Assembly: GCF_910592395.1 (NCBI RefSeq) | Contig: NC_088308.1 | Span: forward strand, 1,178,001-1,242,000 | Reading direction: 5' to 3' | Length of the DNA stretch: 64,000 nucleotides | DNA from: Lineus longissimus | Taxonomy: Eukaryota > Nemertea > Pilidiophora > Heteronemertea > Lineidae | Part shown: in pieces, positions 38,076 through 49,400 of the stretch | Numbering within the stretch: position 1 is the first letter of the stretch | Layout of the letters: each line of letters opens with the position of its first letter | The notes under the pieces: model-generated | What the model was told of the DNA's origin: nothing | What the model saw: only the letters and a program-made list of their open reading frames with translations | Database searches by the model: none | Position numbers and translations under genes: made by a program

Positions 38076-39745
38076 TCACAACGCCACTGGACCTGGGAAG
38101 TTTTCGACCTGACTGCCATGTTTGGCCCGTAACTCCTTGACACGTCGTTTGATATGTGCGGTGGCCAGAGTAACGTGGTTATAATAAACGTTAAAATTAC
38201 TGCTGACGATTGGTATGGACATGGCCGTGATCATGATCCCAGTGACAGCACAGCACGCACCGATAATGTACCCAGGCCAGTTGTGTGGGTACATGTCCCC
38301 GTAACCCACAGTTGTCATCGTGATAACGGCCCACCAGCAGCCTTCCCAGGCTGTGTAGAATCCACCGTCCACACCTATCTCCGCAGCGAATATCAGTATT
38401 GCGAACACCATCATCCCAATGGCAAGGAGTGACACAATGGTTAAAAGCTCGACAATGTTCTTCGTGAACACCAACAGCATCACGCGGAGTCCGACGAACG
38501 TGTTGGCAATGCGCAATATCAACCATCCGCGCAAGAGCTGCATTAGGAGACAGGCAATCCAGGTGTATTCCAGGGCAGCGGATGGGTCAACTCCCATCAG
38601 TCTTGTTGGAATGTAAAGTAATGCTGAGATCCAGTACGTCGTCGAAACGATGATTTCGACAATTTTCCTGGACTTGAGAAATATGATTTTGTAGGGACAC
38701 ACGACGATTCTCATTGTTAAATCCGTGAGAATTATTATGTTTAGCGTAATGTCAATGAATAAGACTTCTGGTGCAATTTGACCCAACCAAAACTTCCGCC
38801 ATTTGTCCGTGTTGACGAGCGAGGTGACCAAGGTGAGATTCTGGGTAGAATTCGAAGGGATGGGCGTTCGGCGGTTCAAGTCCAAGATTACCATGAAGTT
38901 GATGACGGAGGCAAGTATGCAGAGGACCATGATAATGGACCACGCCTGGAAAGGTTATAAAATAAATAATAAGCGAGAAATAGCTGTCAAATAGAAATGG
39001 GGAACACTTTCATATAGCACAATGCAATCCAGTCTCCAGCTTCTTAAGCGCGTTTTGTTATTGCTGCCATTCTCATCTGTCGAGACGTGCCTAAAATGGC
39101 AGCCTCCCTTTCAGCAGTTCATCACATTAAAATCAAAGTCTAGAACAGAATGCATTTTGTATTGAAGACGCATGTAGACGAAAAGACATCATAAATTGTT
39201 TTTGTTTTCAATTAGCCTCCTTGAAAGTATGTCAGGGATGAAGTGGCAAAAAACGTGGGCACACACGAAAACATTTGACAAACCTTCGCTGCTGCTGAGG
39301 TGACGGGAAACTCGAGGAATATCCACATCTTGGCTGCAACTTGCCTCCATCCTTCTCCATTCTCTACAGCCTTCACACTCCTTTCGAAGTCATCCAGTAA
39401 CTCCTCCCTGATCATTTCTGTGATCCTTTTCTGTGTTAGGGATGCGTTTATCTTCCCGATACAACATGGTGCGATCATTGTCCGAGGAATGTTCCAGAAT
39501 TCGATTTCTTCGAGTATTTCCAGGCCGCAGGCTTCAGAAGGGACATGTATCTTGCCGACACTGTGAGCCTCCAAGATACAGCTGAACAAATCAGAACGGC
39601 GGTCGAAAAAAAATGCTCCCAAATTCTCATGGAAATATTGTTCTGAATGAAGAACAGAAGCTAGAGTTGACGTCGGGATGCTTTGAATCGTTTCTCGCTT
39701 TGTGAGGAAAGTTGTTCCTCTCACGTTTATTTGGATTAAATCCAT
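38076..39745 (-). CDS. Voltage-gated K+ channel subunit, Kv3/Shaw-like, depleted S4
   Basis: Two exons, 39745-39284 and 38945-38076 (phase 0), give 443 residues. The N-terminus is a T1 tetramerization domain with the non-Shaker zinc signature H-x5-C-x20-CC: His and Cys in KIHVPSEACG, then APCC. Exon 2 carries S1-S6. The pore has the intact potassium filter TMTTVGYGD (about 353-361). The voltage sensor is unusual: S4 reads LLRGWLILRIANTFVGLRV, leaving Arg only at the positions equivalent to the third and fifth charges, with Gln, Leu and Asn at others. In S6 the PVP hinge is replaced by SIP (AMSIPIVSSNF). The C-terminal tail is short. It should sit in the plasma membrane as a tetramer. It may be a weakly voltage-dependent channel or a modulatory subunit that works with other Kv proteins. 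The gene converges with gene P. Confidence 0.88.
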
Positions 39746-41714
39746 GTTTGAGAATATATTCCCTCACTCAAGTAGCTCCTTATTGGCAAAGTTCTGATGT
39801 TGTGGACATCCCCTTTCTGTCGACCCTCGTCATTCGAGTCAACCTTCGTGCAAGGTAGCTTAAAAAGAACCTCCTTAAATTGCCTCGTACGAACGTTTCA
39901 GCCAGATTACTTACAATAGCCCCTTACAAACTTTACCATTACACCAGATTTGTCACATTTAAGACGGTTTACCAGCGAACATCCACGTAGGCCTACCTAG
40001 CTATCGGCCTACCAAATGACCACGGTGGTGCTAAAGGGCCTTGTGACAATGTCGATCAATGGCACTCGTTTTTGTTTAACGTTGTTGGCCTAACTTGTTT
40101 AAATGAGAACTATAATACTAACTCTACTGTTGGAAAAAAAACGTGCAAGGCGCCCTGGTTGTTCAAAACTAATTTTGTCACTAACGCTGGTGTTCTTCGG
40201 TTAAGCCCTCAGACTTGATGCCAAGTTAACGAATTCGATCCAGATCACGGGCAAACCGGCCATGATGTCGATGCACTCCGGCGCAGCGATATCATGGATA
40301 GTGTGTGATGATGTTGAATACCACTGTTATGAAAACCTTCATCTCCGGAGTCATGAGTCAAGAGGCGCCATGGGTTTACAAGGTCGGTGAACAATTCTAT
40401 ATCAATTGTCTGGAATTAGCCTATAGGGCAAGCCGCACTCAGCAGATGGCGATGCGAAACAGAGATGTTGGCATCAGACACTTCGTATTGCCCTGTACAG
40501 AGGCTAGGCATACATCAATCTTGACACTAGAGGCGCTGATTTCGTTCCTTACAACGCCTCTCGAACTGGTGAATTGCCACCATCTTGAAAAGCAGTACCG
40601 CGGATGTGGAAATGTAAAGAATCTTTACAATTGCAAAGAGGCTATCGCATCACCACTACGCCCGAGAACACGATGGCTGCACTACGCTGCATTGATAGTT
40701 TGCAATAAATTCACGTAAAAACACACCAGAACATCTCGGGTTTTATTTACAAAGATCATATTTTGTTATTTATTTATAAAACAAGCCATTTTATGAAAGA
40801 AGGTGGCACTTACTAGGCCTGGATAAGACTTTGGAGTTTGAAGTGGTGGTGACGCAGTGTTGAAAACACCTGAATCTCAGGATGCCGATATCCAAGATGG
40901 CGGAATTTTACCAATTCCAGTGTCTGAAATTGAATTTTAATTTCGGCACTGTGCGAGTTTGGGCATACATATGCACTGTGTTTCAGCCAAGAAAAATTAT
41001 GTCGAGGTTTTTCACAGAAATTAACACATAGTTTTGATACTTTCCTTGACATGTTATTTTCGACCGTTGAGAGTTTTGCAAACAAAATCAAAGCATAGAA
41101 TATCCTGGTATTTGTATTAGTTTATTTGAAATTGCTACTGACAGTATATATATATTTCGGAAATAACGGTAAAACCATTATTTGATCAATGTCATGTCTT
41201 ATCATTTTTGATATTTTAACAGCCTGGTTGGTAAAACTTCTTTTAGACGATCGGTGCTTTTCAACCCGAGGGACGGGATCTTCAGATCGGACTGCTTTAG
41301 CTGCTTTTGTCATCCGTTTTGTCCTTGTAGTGCGGGCATGACCTTGGCATTACATATTTTCTTTACTGAAGTGGCCCTAGAGAAATATATCATTTAGTGT
41401 CATTATGATCTTACTTATAGCTGATGCACGATTGAATAGTAATCATGATAGCACATTGTGCGTGTATATTTACTTGATTTGAGACTTATTATGTGTCGCC
41501 AACCGCCAGAATTATGTCAATTTAGCTTTGTGCTATATCATGTTACATGTATAATTTTATGCTCGTCTAAAAATGACTACTTACAAACAATATATAATAG
41601 CCTACAATTTAAATCGATTCCTACCCTTCTCATCTTTCTTGCATCGTAGTATGTGGCTGGTACAGGTCGTGCATGGCATGATTCTCAGCGCCATTTGTGC
41701 TTTATGATCCTTAC
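39746..41714. other. Intergenic stretch without a supported gene
   Basis: The open frame at 40305-40718 (137 codons) has no domain, signal peptide or useful splice context. The minus-strand frame at 41122-41313 is Lys/Arg-rich but has no acceptor in a fitting phase. No further features seen. Confidence 0.45.
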
Positions 41715-41909
41715 CATGGATCGAGGGTAACTCTTGGCACAAGATGCACACTGCACTGACGTACGTTGATGCTTCGCATCTAGAGGCATTCAAGCAAATG
41801 GAAGCACAGCCCGCCGCGCTCGATGCTGACGTCAACCGACAGTTTGATGCCATGTCCGAGAGCCTTGCATTCTTCACCTCCTCCACCTGATATGACTTGC
41901 ATTTTTTCC
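41715..41909 (-). CDS. Lone PAN/apple-like exon
   Basis: A 195-base segment with a pyrimidine-rich acceptor (TTACAATTCTTAG) and a good donor (CATG/GTAAGG), symmetrical phase 1-1 as usual for shuffled extracellular modules. The 65 codons contain NARLSD, SSAAGCASICLNASRC and CILCQELPSIHG, a Cys pattern like the PAN/apple-like modules at 57-58 kb. I could not find a convincing signal-peptide exon upstream or a following exon downstream. The frame at 42316 (MSSCRLILFSILVLMKAPM) looks like a signal peptide but lacks a good donor. It may be part of a gene with undetected exons, or a relic. Confidence 0.4.
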
Positions 41910-42531
41910 CTAAGAATTGTAATGGAAATATCACTAGAGTGGCATGACCTGCCTGATCTGCCGGCCATCGAGGTAGAGGCTATTTTCATTATCCACGACA
42001 GAATTGTGTCGTGGACACGATCTTCGCCTCGGAATGAACTTTATACGGTGAGCATACGGTATCGGTGTAACGTTTCTGTGTACTGTTTGGGAACTCCGAG
42101 CAACGGGCGGCGACATGGTTACCAATTAAGGCGCATGTTACCGAGGTGAAATTACTGGTTTGGTATTAAAGCTAGCGAAGATTCTCCGTCCAAGGAACGA
42201 CGGTTCGGCATGTTGGCATAGCTGTTGGTATTATGGAAGATAGCCGTTTCCAAGAATGACATAGGGGCCTTCATGAGAACCAGAATAGAGAAAAGTATTA
42301 AACGACAACTCGACATCACGCATGCACCGAACACGTGCCAAGAATTATATGATTTTCCATACCTTCAAGGTTCAAGCGGTTTTTCTTGTCCATGGCATTC
42401 TTTTTCTCTGTATAAAAATGAGAGAAAACAGCAATGTCATTCCGTATCACGATATTTAAACAATCATATTTGCATTAAAGTTGGAAAGCAGCGATGTTAT
42501 TTGTAATTGATAATGAATAAGTTTTGGAAGT

Positions 42532-42750
42532 GACTATTTGGCAAGCCCGGCTTACCAAACAGCGCCTTTTTTCTGCCCTAGATGGAGAGCCGAACTCATG
42601 CATATTCAACTCGCCAAAGAGGGTAGTATTTTTGCCCTGTTTGGCAAGCCCGGCTTGCCGAACAGAGTTGATTTTTAGTGCTGTTTGGCAAGCGGCTCTC
42701 CAAGCAGGGCAAAAAAAGATGCCTGTTCGGCGAGCCGCTTGCCAAATAGA
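42532..42750. mobile_element. Palindromic GGCAAGC-rich inverted-repeat element
   Basis: The left end ACTATTTGGCAAGCCCGGCT and the right end GAGCCGCTTGCCAAATAG form imperfect terminal inverted repeats. TTTGGCAAGCCCGGCTTGCC-type palindromes recur inside, at about 42630-42662 and 42680-42700. No coding capacity. It is best described as a short foldback MITE. Confidence 0.6.
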
Positions 42751-43072
42751 CCCGGCCATAAGTTTTAGTCATATACAGTAACTATTCAATTTGGCTAACG
42801 TTTTGACTTACGTTTACTTAGTTTGCACGCTCTCGTCCTTGACAATCGTCTTACATACCATGCAGTTAGCTTGACCTGCTCTGTTATTTCTGAAAATAAT
42901 GCATGTTGTATACATGTAATAGCCAAAGTGTAGCTCTTTCGAGACGATCGGATCGACGAACCTTGGAGTAACCTTTGGTTATTACTTTTAGCACGAACTT
43001 ACCGGGTAGAATCTGGTTTAGTTTTTCAATAAATAATTTAGACACGAGATTTCATATTTCAGAGAAAACTAT

Positions 43073-43078
43073 TTTATT
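43073..43078 (-). promoter_or_regulatory. Possible polyadenylation signal for gene M
   Basis: AATAAA on the minus strand about 385 bases after the proposed gene M stop codon. The position is plausible, but the assignment is weak. Confidence 0.3.
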
Positions 43079-43462
43079 TGGCTAAGCGCGTTACCAACTA
43101 AAAATGTAAGGCGTCACTTCTATATTAATTGAACCTTACTTTCATATGCATGTATTATGTACATATGACTTTGATCGTTGACGAATTATTCTGACCTCTG
43201 ACAGAAATTCGTCCAAGTCTGATTCTATACGAGGCAGTATAGTAAAAGGATTTAACATTCTGTGTACATGTAGGAATTTCATCAACACGACAGAGGCGAC
43301 ATGTACTTGTACAAACTATGTAGGCATTGACCTTGGTGAAACAGATGACTTACTTCGCCACATTTCATGACATCGAATGCCATTCACTTTCTTGACCTTG
43401 CGGCTCCTCTCATTTTTCTGTCCTATTTTTCGTTTCCCTCTCATTCTACCCTTCCTATGATA

Positions 43463-46400
43463 TTACCTTCCTTTCCGGCCCTTCAATTTCTTCTTACCAT
43501 CTGGAACAATGACGGAAAAAATGGTCTGGACAGATTTTATGGTGACCAGTCGAACCTTCTATACTCTACAAAGAAGGGGTTTGTGTTTCTGAAAAACCTT
43601 TTAGGGTCTTTTAGCAAACATAAATATGCACCCCCTACAGAGGTGTTTTAGAGCAATGGGAAAGACCTCAAAGGTGCATACATGTATTTGTGTTGGTTGA
43701 AAAGTCATGAATAAAGGTTTTTGAGAAGTTCAAAAAAGGTCAAGGTTATTCAAAAAGATCAAGGACATTCGAAAAGGTCAAGGCCATTCGGAAATGCTTC
43801 ATTCTTTTAATTTTAATTTTTACGATCAATTCAAGTGATGCACATGAATGTACGTTGCCCAAAAACCAGATATTCTTCAATGTAGAAAACATCCTCCGTC
43901 TTCCATGTCAGCCAAAAACTACTTCGGAACCCTTCACTGTATAGCCTGACCACCAACTGCCAACCTGCCATTTTAGATTTTCCCGGTAAATTGTATCCTA
44001 CCTTTCCTGTTTCCTTTCCCCGGGGATCGCTTGCATCGGCCATTCAGCATCTTCTTCGCTCTCCCTTCCAATATCTTCCCTCTCCTTTCCTTCTCCTCTG
44101 AAAAGCATTTAGATCGGTTCATTTAAAGTTGATAACCACGCTAAAGTTCGTTGCTGAGAATCACGAAGAAGTCACAAAGGTCTCCCGCGTGCAGTTGGTA
44201 GGTAGATGTCAAACGTGCTGAAAATTCATATACAAGCACCCATATCTTCTGTATTTGAAATTATAGTATGCAGCAACATCCTTCCAGTGTCAATCATGGC
44301 TGCCGTTAGTGAAGAAACTACGTGATCCAGTGATTCGGATTCTCGGTGAGCGGTCAGGCTCACAGTCGGGATTCTCCAGGACAGAGCTTTTTGTCGAAAA
44401 AGCCTTACCTAACCTGGTCCGGTGTTTGATATATGTATTAAATTGCGTTCTGGTCACAAATGCGCAGGTTTTAGCACTAACTGAGCAGCTCATCTGAACC
44501 GAAAATCGTCAGTGATAATCTCTACCATGTCATGAACCAAAAGCCTTTATTTTGAGAATGACTCTTCAGAATGAACAGCTTTTGAATTACTGTCGAGACT
44601 TATCTGAGAGAAACACTCTCCAATTACGAACACTGGACTCGTTTCTGGGCGTGGCGAGGTCAATTTACTCACTCAGTTGGCGGCATCTTGCGGTCTGACG
44701 CACTGTAGTGTAAGAAATAGATCATTCAAAGAATATAACCAAACCAAACTGTGCAAATGCCGATAGGCCTAAATCGGCACGCCTGTGAAACTCGAGGAGG
44801 GCCATTGCTTGACCCCAGTACATGTACATGTACATGCTATTCTCGTAAAGAAGCCAAAATTCAAGCAGGTTCTGAAGATTGGAGAGTAATTTACAATGTT
44901 AGTGGCATTCAAATCACCTTGTATTTGATAATGTACTGGCTAATATACTACTACTTAATTGATGGCGTCAGGAAAACTGACTTTTCTTAATAAGTTTCGT
45001 TCGACATCATATCCATTGATTTCTGTTATTCACGAGGTTGTTACCTTGCAAAGCGAGTTTCACCTTCTTTAGCTCTACAAAATAAAAGAAAAATTCGGTG
45101 AAATGTGGTTTACTAACGATGAATACTGGTAAGAATGTTGTTCAGAAAATGTAACCATTGCTGGGCACTACCAGAAGAAACGAAGTAAAAAGAAATTTGG
45201 TGAAATTCCTGAGGCTGTCTTCGCCGCAATAGTAGACAAAATATAGTAATACAGTGGAACCCCGGTAACACGACCACTCATGGGACCGAAGTCAAATGGT
45301 CGCGTTAGGTTCAAAATTCTTAAAAATTTTCAAAGCCAAAATTTTTGGGGGGCTGATGATGTTTCTTCGTTTTGAGCAGAAAAAAAACCAGTGAAAAAAT
45401 ATTTGGTCGCGTTACCGGGGTTCCACTGTGTACACGTACGTGTATTGGAGCTTTTCCTTCTTACCTTTCTTCATCTCCACGCATTTCTTTGACAATTTCT
45501 GCTCAGCCGAAGTAAGATTTGTCGTCTTCTTCAATTTCTTGCCTGTAACACAATAATCAATGGTATTACCTGATACAATAACTACATGTACATGTAGAAC
45601 ATACGGTGGCCCATTAGGGACATCATGTTTTTTTTTAGATTCAAATACGATTTTTTTTTCTCGAATTTTCTCCACGGAATTAAGTATTTTCTCCGCGGAA
45701 ATAACATTTATCTCCACGGAAATAACATTTATCTCCACGGAAATAAATACTTTTCTCCACGGAATTAAGTATTTTCTCCGCGGAAATAACATTTATCTCC
45801 ACGGAAATAACATTTATCTCCACGGAAATAAATACTTTTCTCCACGGAAATAAATACTTTTCTCCACGGAATTAAGTATTTTCTCCGCGGAAATAACATT
45901 TATCTCCACGGAAATAAATACTTTTCTCCACGGAATTAAGTATTTTCTCCGCGGAAATAACATTTATCTCCACGGAAATAACATTTATCTCCACGGAAAT
46001 AAATACTTTTCTCCACGGAATTAAGTATTTTCTCCGCGGAAATAACATTTATCTCCACGGAAATAACATTTATCTCCACGGAAATAAATACTTTTCTCCA
46101 CGGAAATAAATACTTTTCTCCACGGAATTAAGTATTTTCTCCGCGGAAATAACATTTATCTCCACGGAAATAAATACTTTTCTCCACGGAATTAAGTATT
46201 TTCTCCGCGGAAATAACATTTATCTCCACGGAAATAACATTTATCTCCACGGAAATAAATACTTTTCTCCACGGAATTAAGTATTTTCTCCGCGGAAATA
46301 ACATTTATCTCCACGGAAATAACATTTATCTCCACGGAAATAAATACTTTTCTCCACGGAAATAAATACTTTTCTCCACGGAATTAAGTATTTTCTCCGC

Positions 46401-49400
46401 GGAAATAACATTTATCTCCACGGAAATAAATACTTTTCTCCACGGAATTAAGTATTTTCTCCGCGGAAATAAATAATTGATTCCGCTGATATGATTGGTC
46501 CTGCATTTTAGAGGACGAGGTCAAGGTGAAACTATTAACCCTTAAACCCCAACCTTGCGGTAGGCTCGGGAACCAAGCTGTACAGGCGCTGCCCGCTGGA
46601 ACACGAGGCCGCTTGTCAATCCCGTTTGACATTGTCAGATCTGACTATACGTGTATAGTGTTGGCATGAAGACTGTGGAAGATGTAAGTAACACGATGAT
46701 TGTCAGATTTGATACGTTTTGAATCATAAAAATGCAGTTGGTAGCATCTTTGTAGAGTGGCCTAGTATCAGTGAAGAAAACGGTACGTGGAGACCCACTG
46801 CCGATGTTATGTATAGCTAGCTATCGCGCGCAGTAGCTAGCTATACATAACATCGGCAGTGGGTCTCCACGTACCGTTTTCTTCACTGATACTAGGCCAC
46901 TCTACAAAGATGCTACCAACTGCATTTTTATGATTCAAAACGTATCAAATCTGACAATCATCGTGTTACTTACATCTTCCACAGTCTTCATGCCAACACT
47001 ATACACGTATAGTCAGATCTGACAATGTCAAACGGGATTGACAAGCGGCCTCGTGTTCCAGCGGGCAGCGCCTGTACAGCTTGGTTCCCGAGCCTACCGC
47101 AAGGTTGGGGTTTAAGGGTTAATAGTTTCACCTTGACCTCGTCCTCTAAAATGCAGGACCAATCATATCAGCGGAATCAATTATTTATTTCCGCGGAGAA
47201 AATACTTAATTCCGTGGAGAAAAGTATTTATTTCCGTGGAGATAAATGTTATTTCCGCGGAGAAAATACTTAATTCCGTGGAGAAAAGTATTTATTTCCG
47301 TGGAGAAAAGTATTTATTTCCGTGGAGATAAATGTTATTTCCGTGGAGATAAATGTTATTTCCGCGGAGAAAATACTTAATTCCGTGGAGAAAAGTATTT
47401 ATTTCCGTGGAGATAAATGTTATTTCCGCGGAGAAAATACTTAATTCCGTGGAGAAAAGTATTTATTTCCGTGGAGAAAAGTATTTATTTCCGTGGAGAT
47501 AAATGTTATTTCCGTGGAGATAAATGTTATTTCCGCGGAGAAAATACTTAATTCCGTGGAGAAAAGTATTTATTTCCGTGGAGAAAAGTATTTATTTCCG
47601 TGGAGATAAATGTTATTTCCGTGGAGATAAATGTTATTTCCGCGGAGAAAATACTTAATTCCGTGGAGAAAAGTATTTATTTCCGTGGAGAAAAGTATTT
47701 ATTTCCGTGGAGATAAATGTTATTTCCGCGGAGAAAATACTTAATTCCGTGGAGAAAAGTATTTATTTCCGTGGAGAAAAGTATTTATTTCCGTGGAGAT
47801 AAATGTTATTTCCGTGGAGATAAATGTTATTTCCGCGGAGAAAATACTTAATTCCGTGGAGAAAAGTATTTATTTCCGTGGAGAAAAGTATTTATTTCCG
47901 TGGAGATAAATGTTATTTCCGCGGAGAAAATACTTAATTCCGTGGAGAAAAGTATTTATTTCCGTGGAGAAAAGTATTTATTTCCGTGGAGATAAATGTT
48001 ATTTCCGTGGAGATAAATGTTATTTCCGCGGAGAAAATACTTAATTCCGTGGAGAAAATTCGAGAAAAAAAAATCGTATTTGAATCTAAAAAAAAACATG
48101 ATGTCCCTAATGGGCCACCGTAAGAACATGTACATGTACGCTGGTTATATTCTGTGATACTAAAAGCTCGGGTTTCATTTCCTGTTAAGAAGTATTCGGG
48201 GGCAAGGCAGCCTCGGCAACTCCCGGCGAGGCCATGGATTTAGTGAAGGTACGACCCCAAACCACTCCCTGTGAAGCCATGGATTTAGTGAAGGTACGAC
48301 CCCAAACCACTCCCTGTGAAGCCATGGATTTAGTGAAGGTACGACCTCAAACCACTCCCTGTGAAGCCATGGATTTAGTAAAGGTACGACCTCAAACCAC
48401 TCCCGGTGAGGCCATGTATTTAGTGAAGGTACGACCTCAAACCACTCCCTGTGAAGCCATGGATTTAGTGAAGGTACGACCTCAAACCACTCCCTGTGAA
48501 GCCATGGATTTAGTGAAGGTACAACCTCAAACCACTCCCTGTGAGGCCATGGATTTAGTGAAGGTACGACCCCAAACCACTCCCTGTGAAGCCATGGATT
48601 TAGTGAAGGTACAACCTCAAACCACTCCCTGTGAAGCCATGGATTTAGTGAAGGTACGACCTCAAACCACTCCCGGTGAGGCCATGGATTTAGTGAAGGT
48701 ACGACCCCAAACCACTCCCTGTGAAGCCATGGATTTAGTGAAGGTACGACCCCAAACCACTCCCTGTGAGGCCATGGATTTAGTGAAGGTACGACCTCAA
48801 ACCACTCCCTGTGCGGGTTTCGTGACTCATCACCGGCAAAAGTGGACCATTAATTGGATTATTACCAACCAAGCTGTCGGCTCCCAGGTCACTTTCCACT
48901 CTACCATATATATATAATTCCAAACATCAAATTGCAAATCATCGCGCTTCCGATTGGACCCAAGTGAGCCCCTTCATGTAGTGATCTTCCCTTGTGAGGG
49001 TCGATGAATTGGCGACGCGCTGCGCAAATGTGGTCAGTCAATAGTATCCTATTACATTTAGAACCGATGTATTGTTTTACGAACTATTTCACGCTTCGTC
49101 CAATATTTGTATCATGTAGGCTTACCGAGTTCTTTACATTTCTTCTTCAGTGCAGACAAAGCTGGAGGTAGGAACAAAGACAAGTCAGTCCTGATCGCCC
49201 CTCAAAATACGAACAAAGTCATGGGTAATTTGAAATGATAATGACTGACGGAAAGTAAACGTTTTTTGGCAGTACAAAAATTGTAATCGAAAAGGTTAAC
49301 AATTATTTAACGATTAATTCTTCAACGTTATGATCTCGCACTACTGATACTAATTATATGGATGTGTTCTTTGATAGCATAATGGCTGTCGCCATAAGGT

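Larger units (their letters stand above)
45602..48122. mobile_element. 2.5-kb foldback element with higher-order tandem repeats
   Basis: A long inverted repeat with arms 45602-46823 and 46834-48122 and a 10-base spacer (TCGCGCGCAG). Each end begins TACGGTGGCCCATTAGGG. A 6-bp AGAACA lies directly outside both ends (45596-45601 and 48123-48128), a candidate target duplication. Each arm has a short outer part, then an array of 21-22 bp monomers of three types: A GGAATTAAGTATTTTCTCCGC, B GGAAATAACATTTATCTCCAC and C GGAAATAAATACTTTTCTCC plus AC. An inner unique part of about 350 bp follows. The inner parts appear identical in both arms, including mirror copies of an 82-codon frame (46384-46632 and 47025-47273). 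No transposase. The design recalls Drosophila FB and sea urchin TU foldback elements. It sits in an intron of gene M. Confidence 0.85.

Noticed and set aside
38154-38526. Plus- and minus-strand frames over the Kv exon
   Set aside because: Shadow frames of the channel, which has the selectivity filter and S1-S6 in the other frame.
40305-40718. 137-codon plus-strand frame
   Set aside because: No recognisable domain, no signal peptide, no flanking splice sites in phase and no nearby polyadenylation signal.
43391-43450. Continuation of gene M past its stop (basic frame MRGKRKIGQKNERSRK)
   Set aside because: It is in the same frame but separated by a stop; the only intron that would remove the stop is 21 bases, too short to splice.
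44402-44470. Extra gene M exon ending at the donor TTAG/GTAAGG
   Set aside because: In the required phase it contains a stop codon just before the donor.
46384-46632. 82-codon frame and its mirror at 47025-47273 as two genes
   Set aside because: They are the two arms of the foldback element and end in its tandem monomers.
45602-48122. Palindrome as an assembly or sequencing hairpin artefact
   Set aside because: The arms differ in monomer number and order, the flanks differ, and a 6-bp duplication borders both ends. Long reads should still confirm it.
48234-48917. 227-codon repeat frame as a real gene
   Set aside because: A tandem repeat with a unit divisible by three stays open by default. 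No leader, no splice support and it is antisense in an intron. Kept as a repeat.
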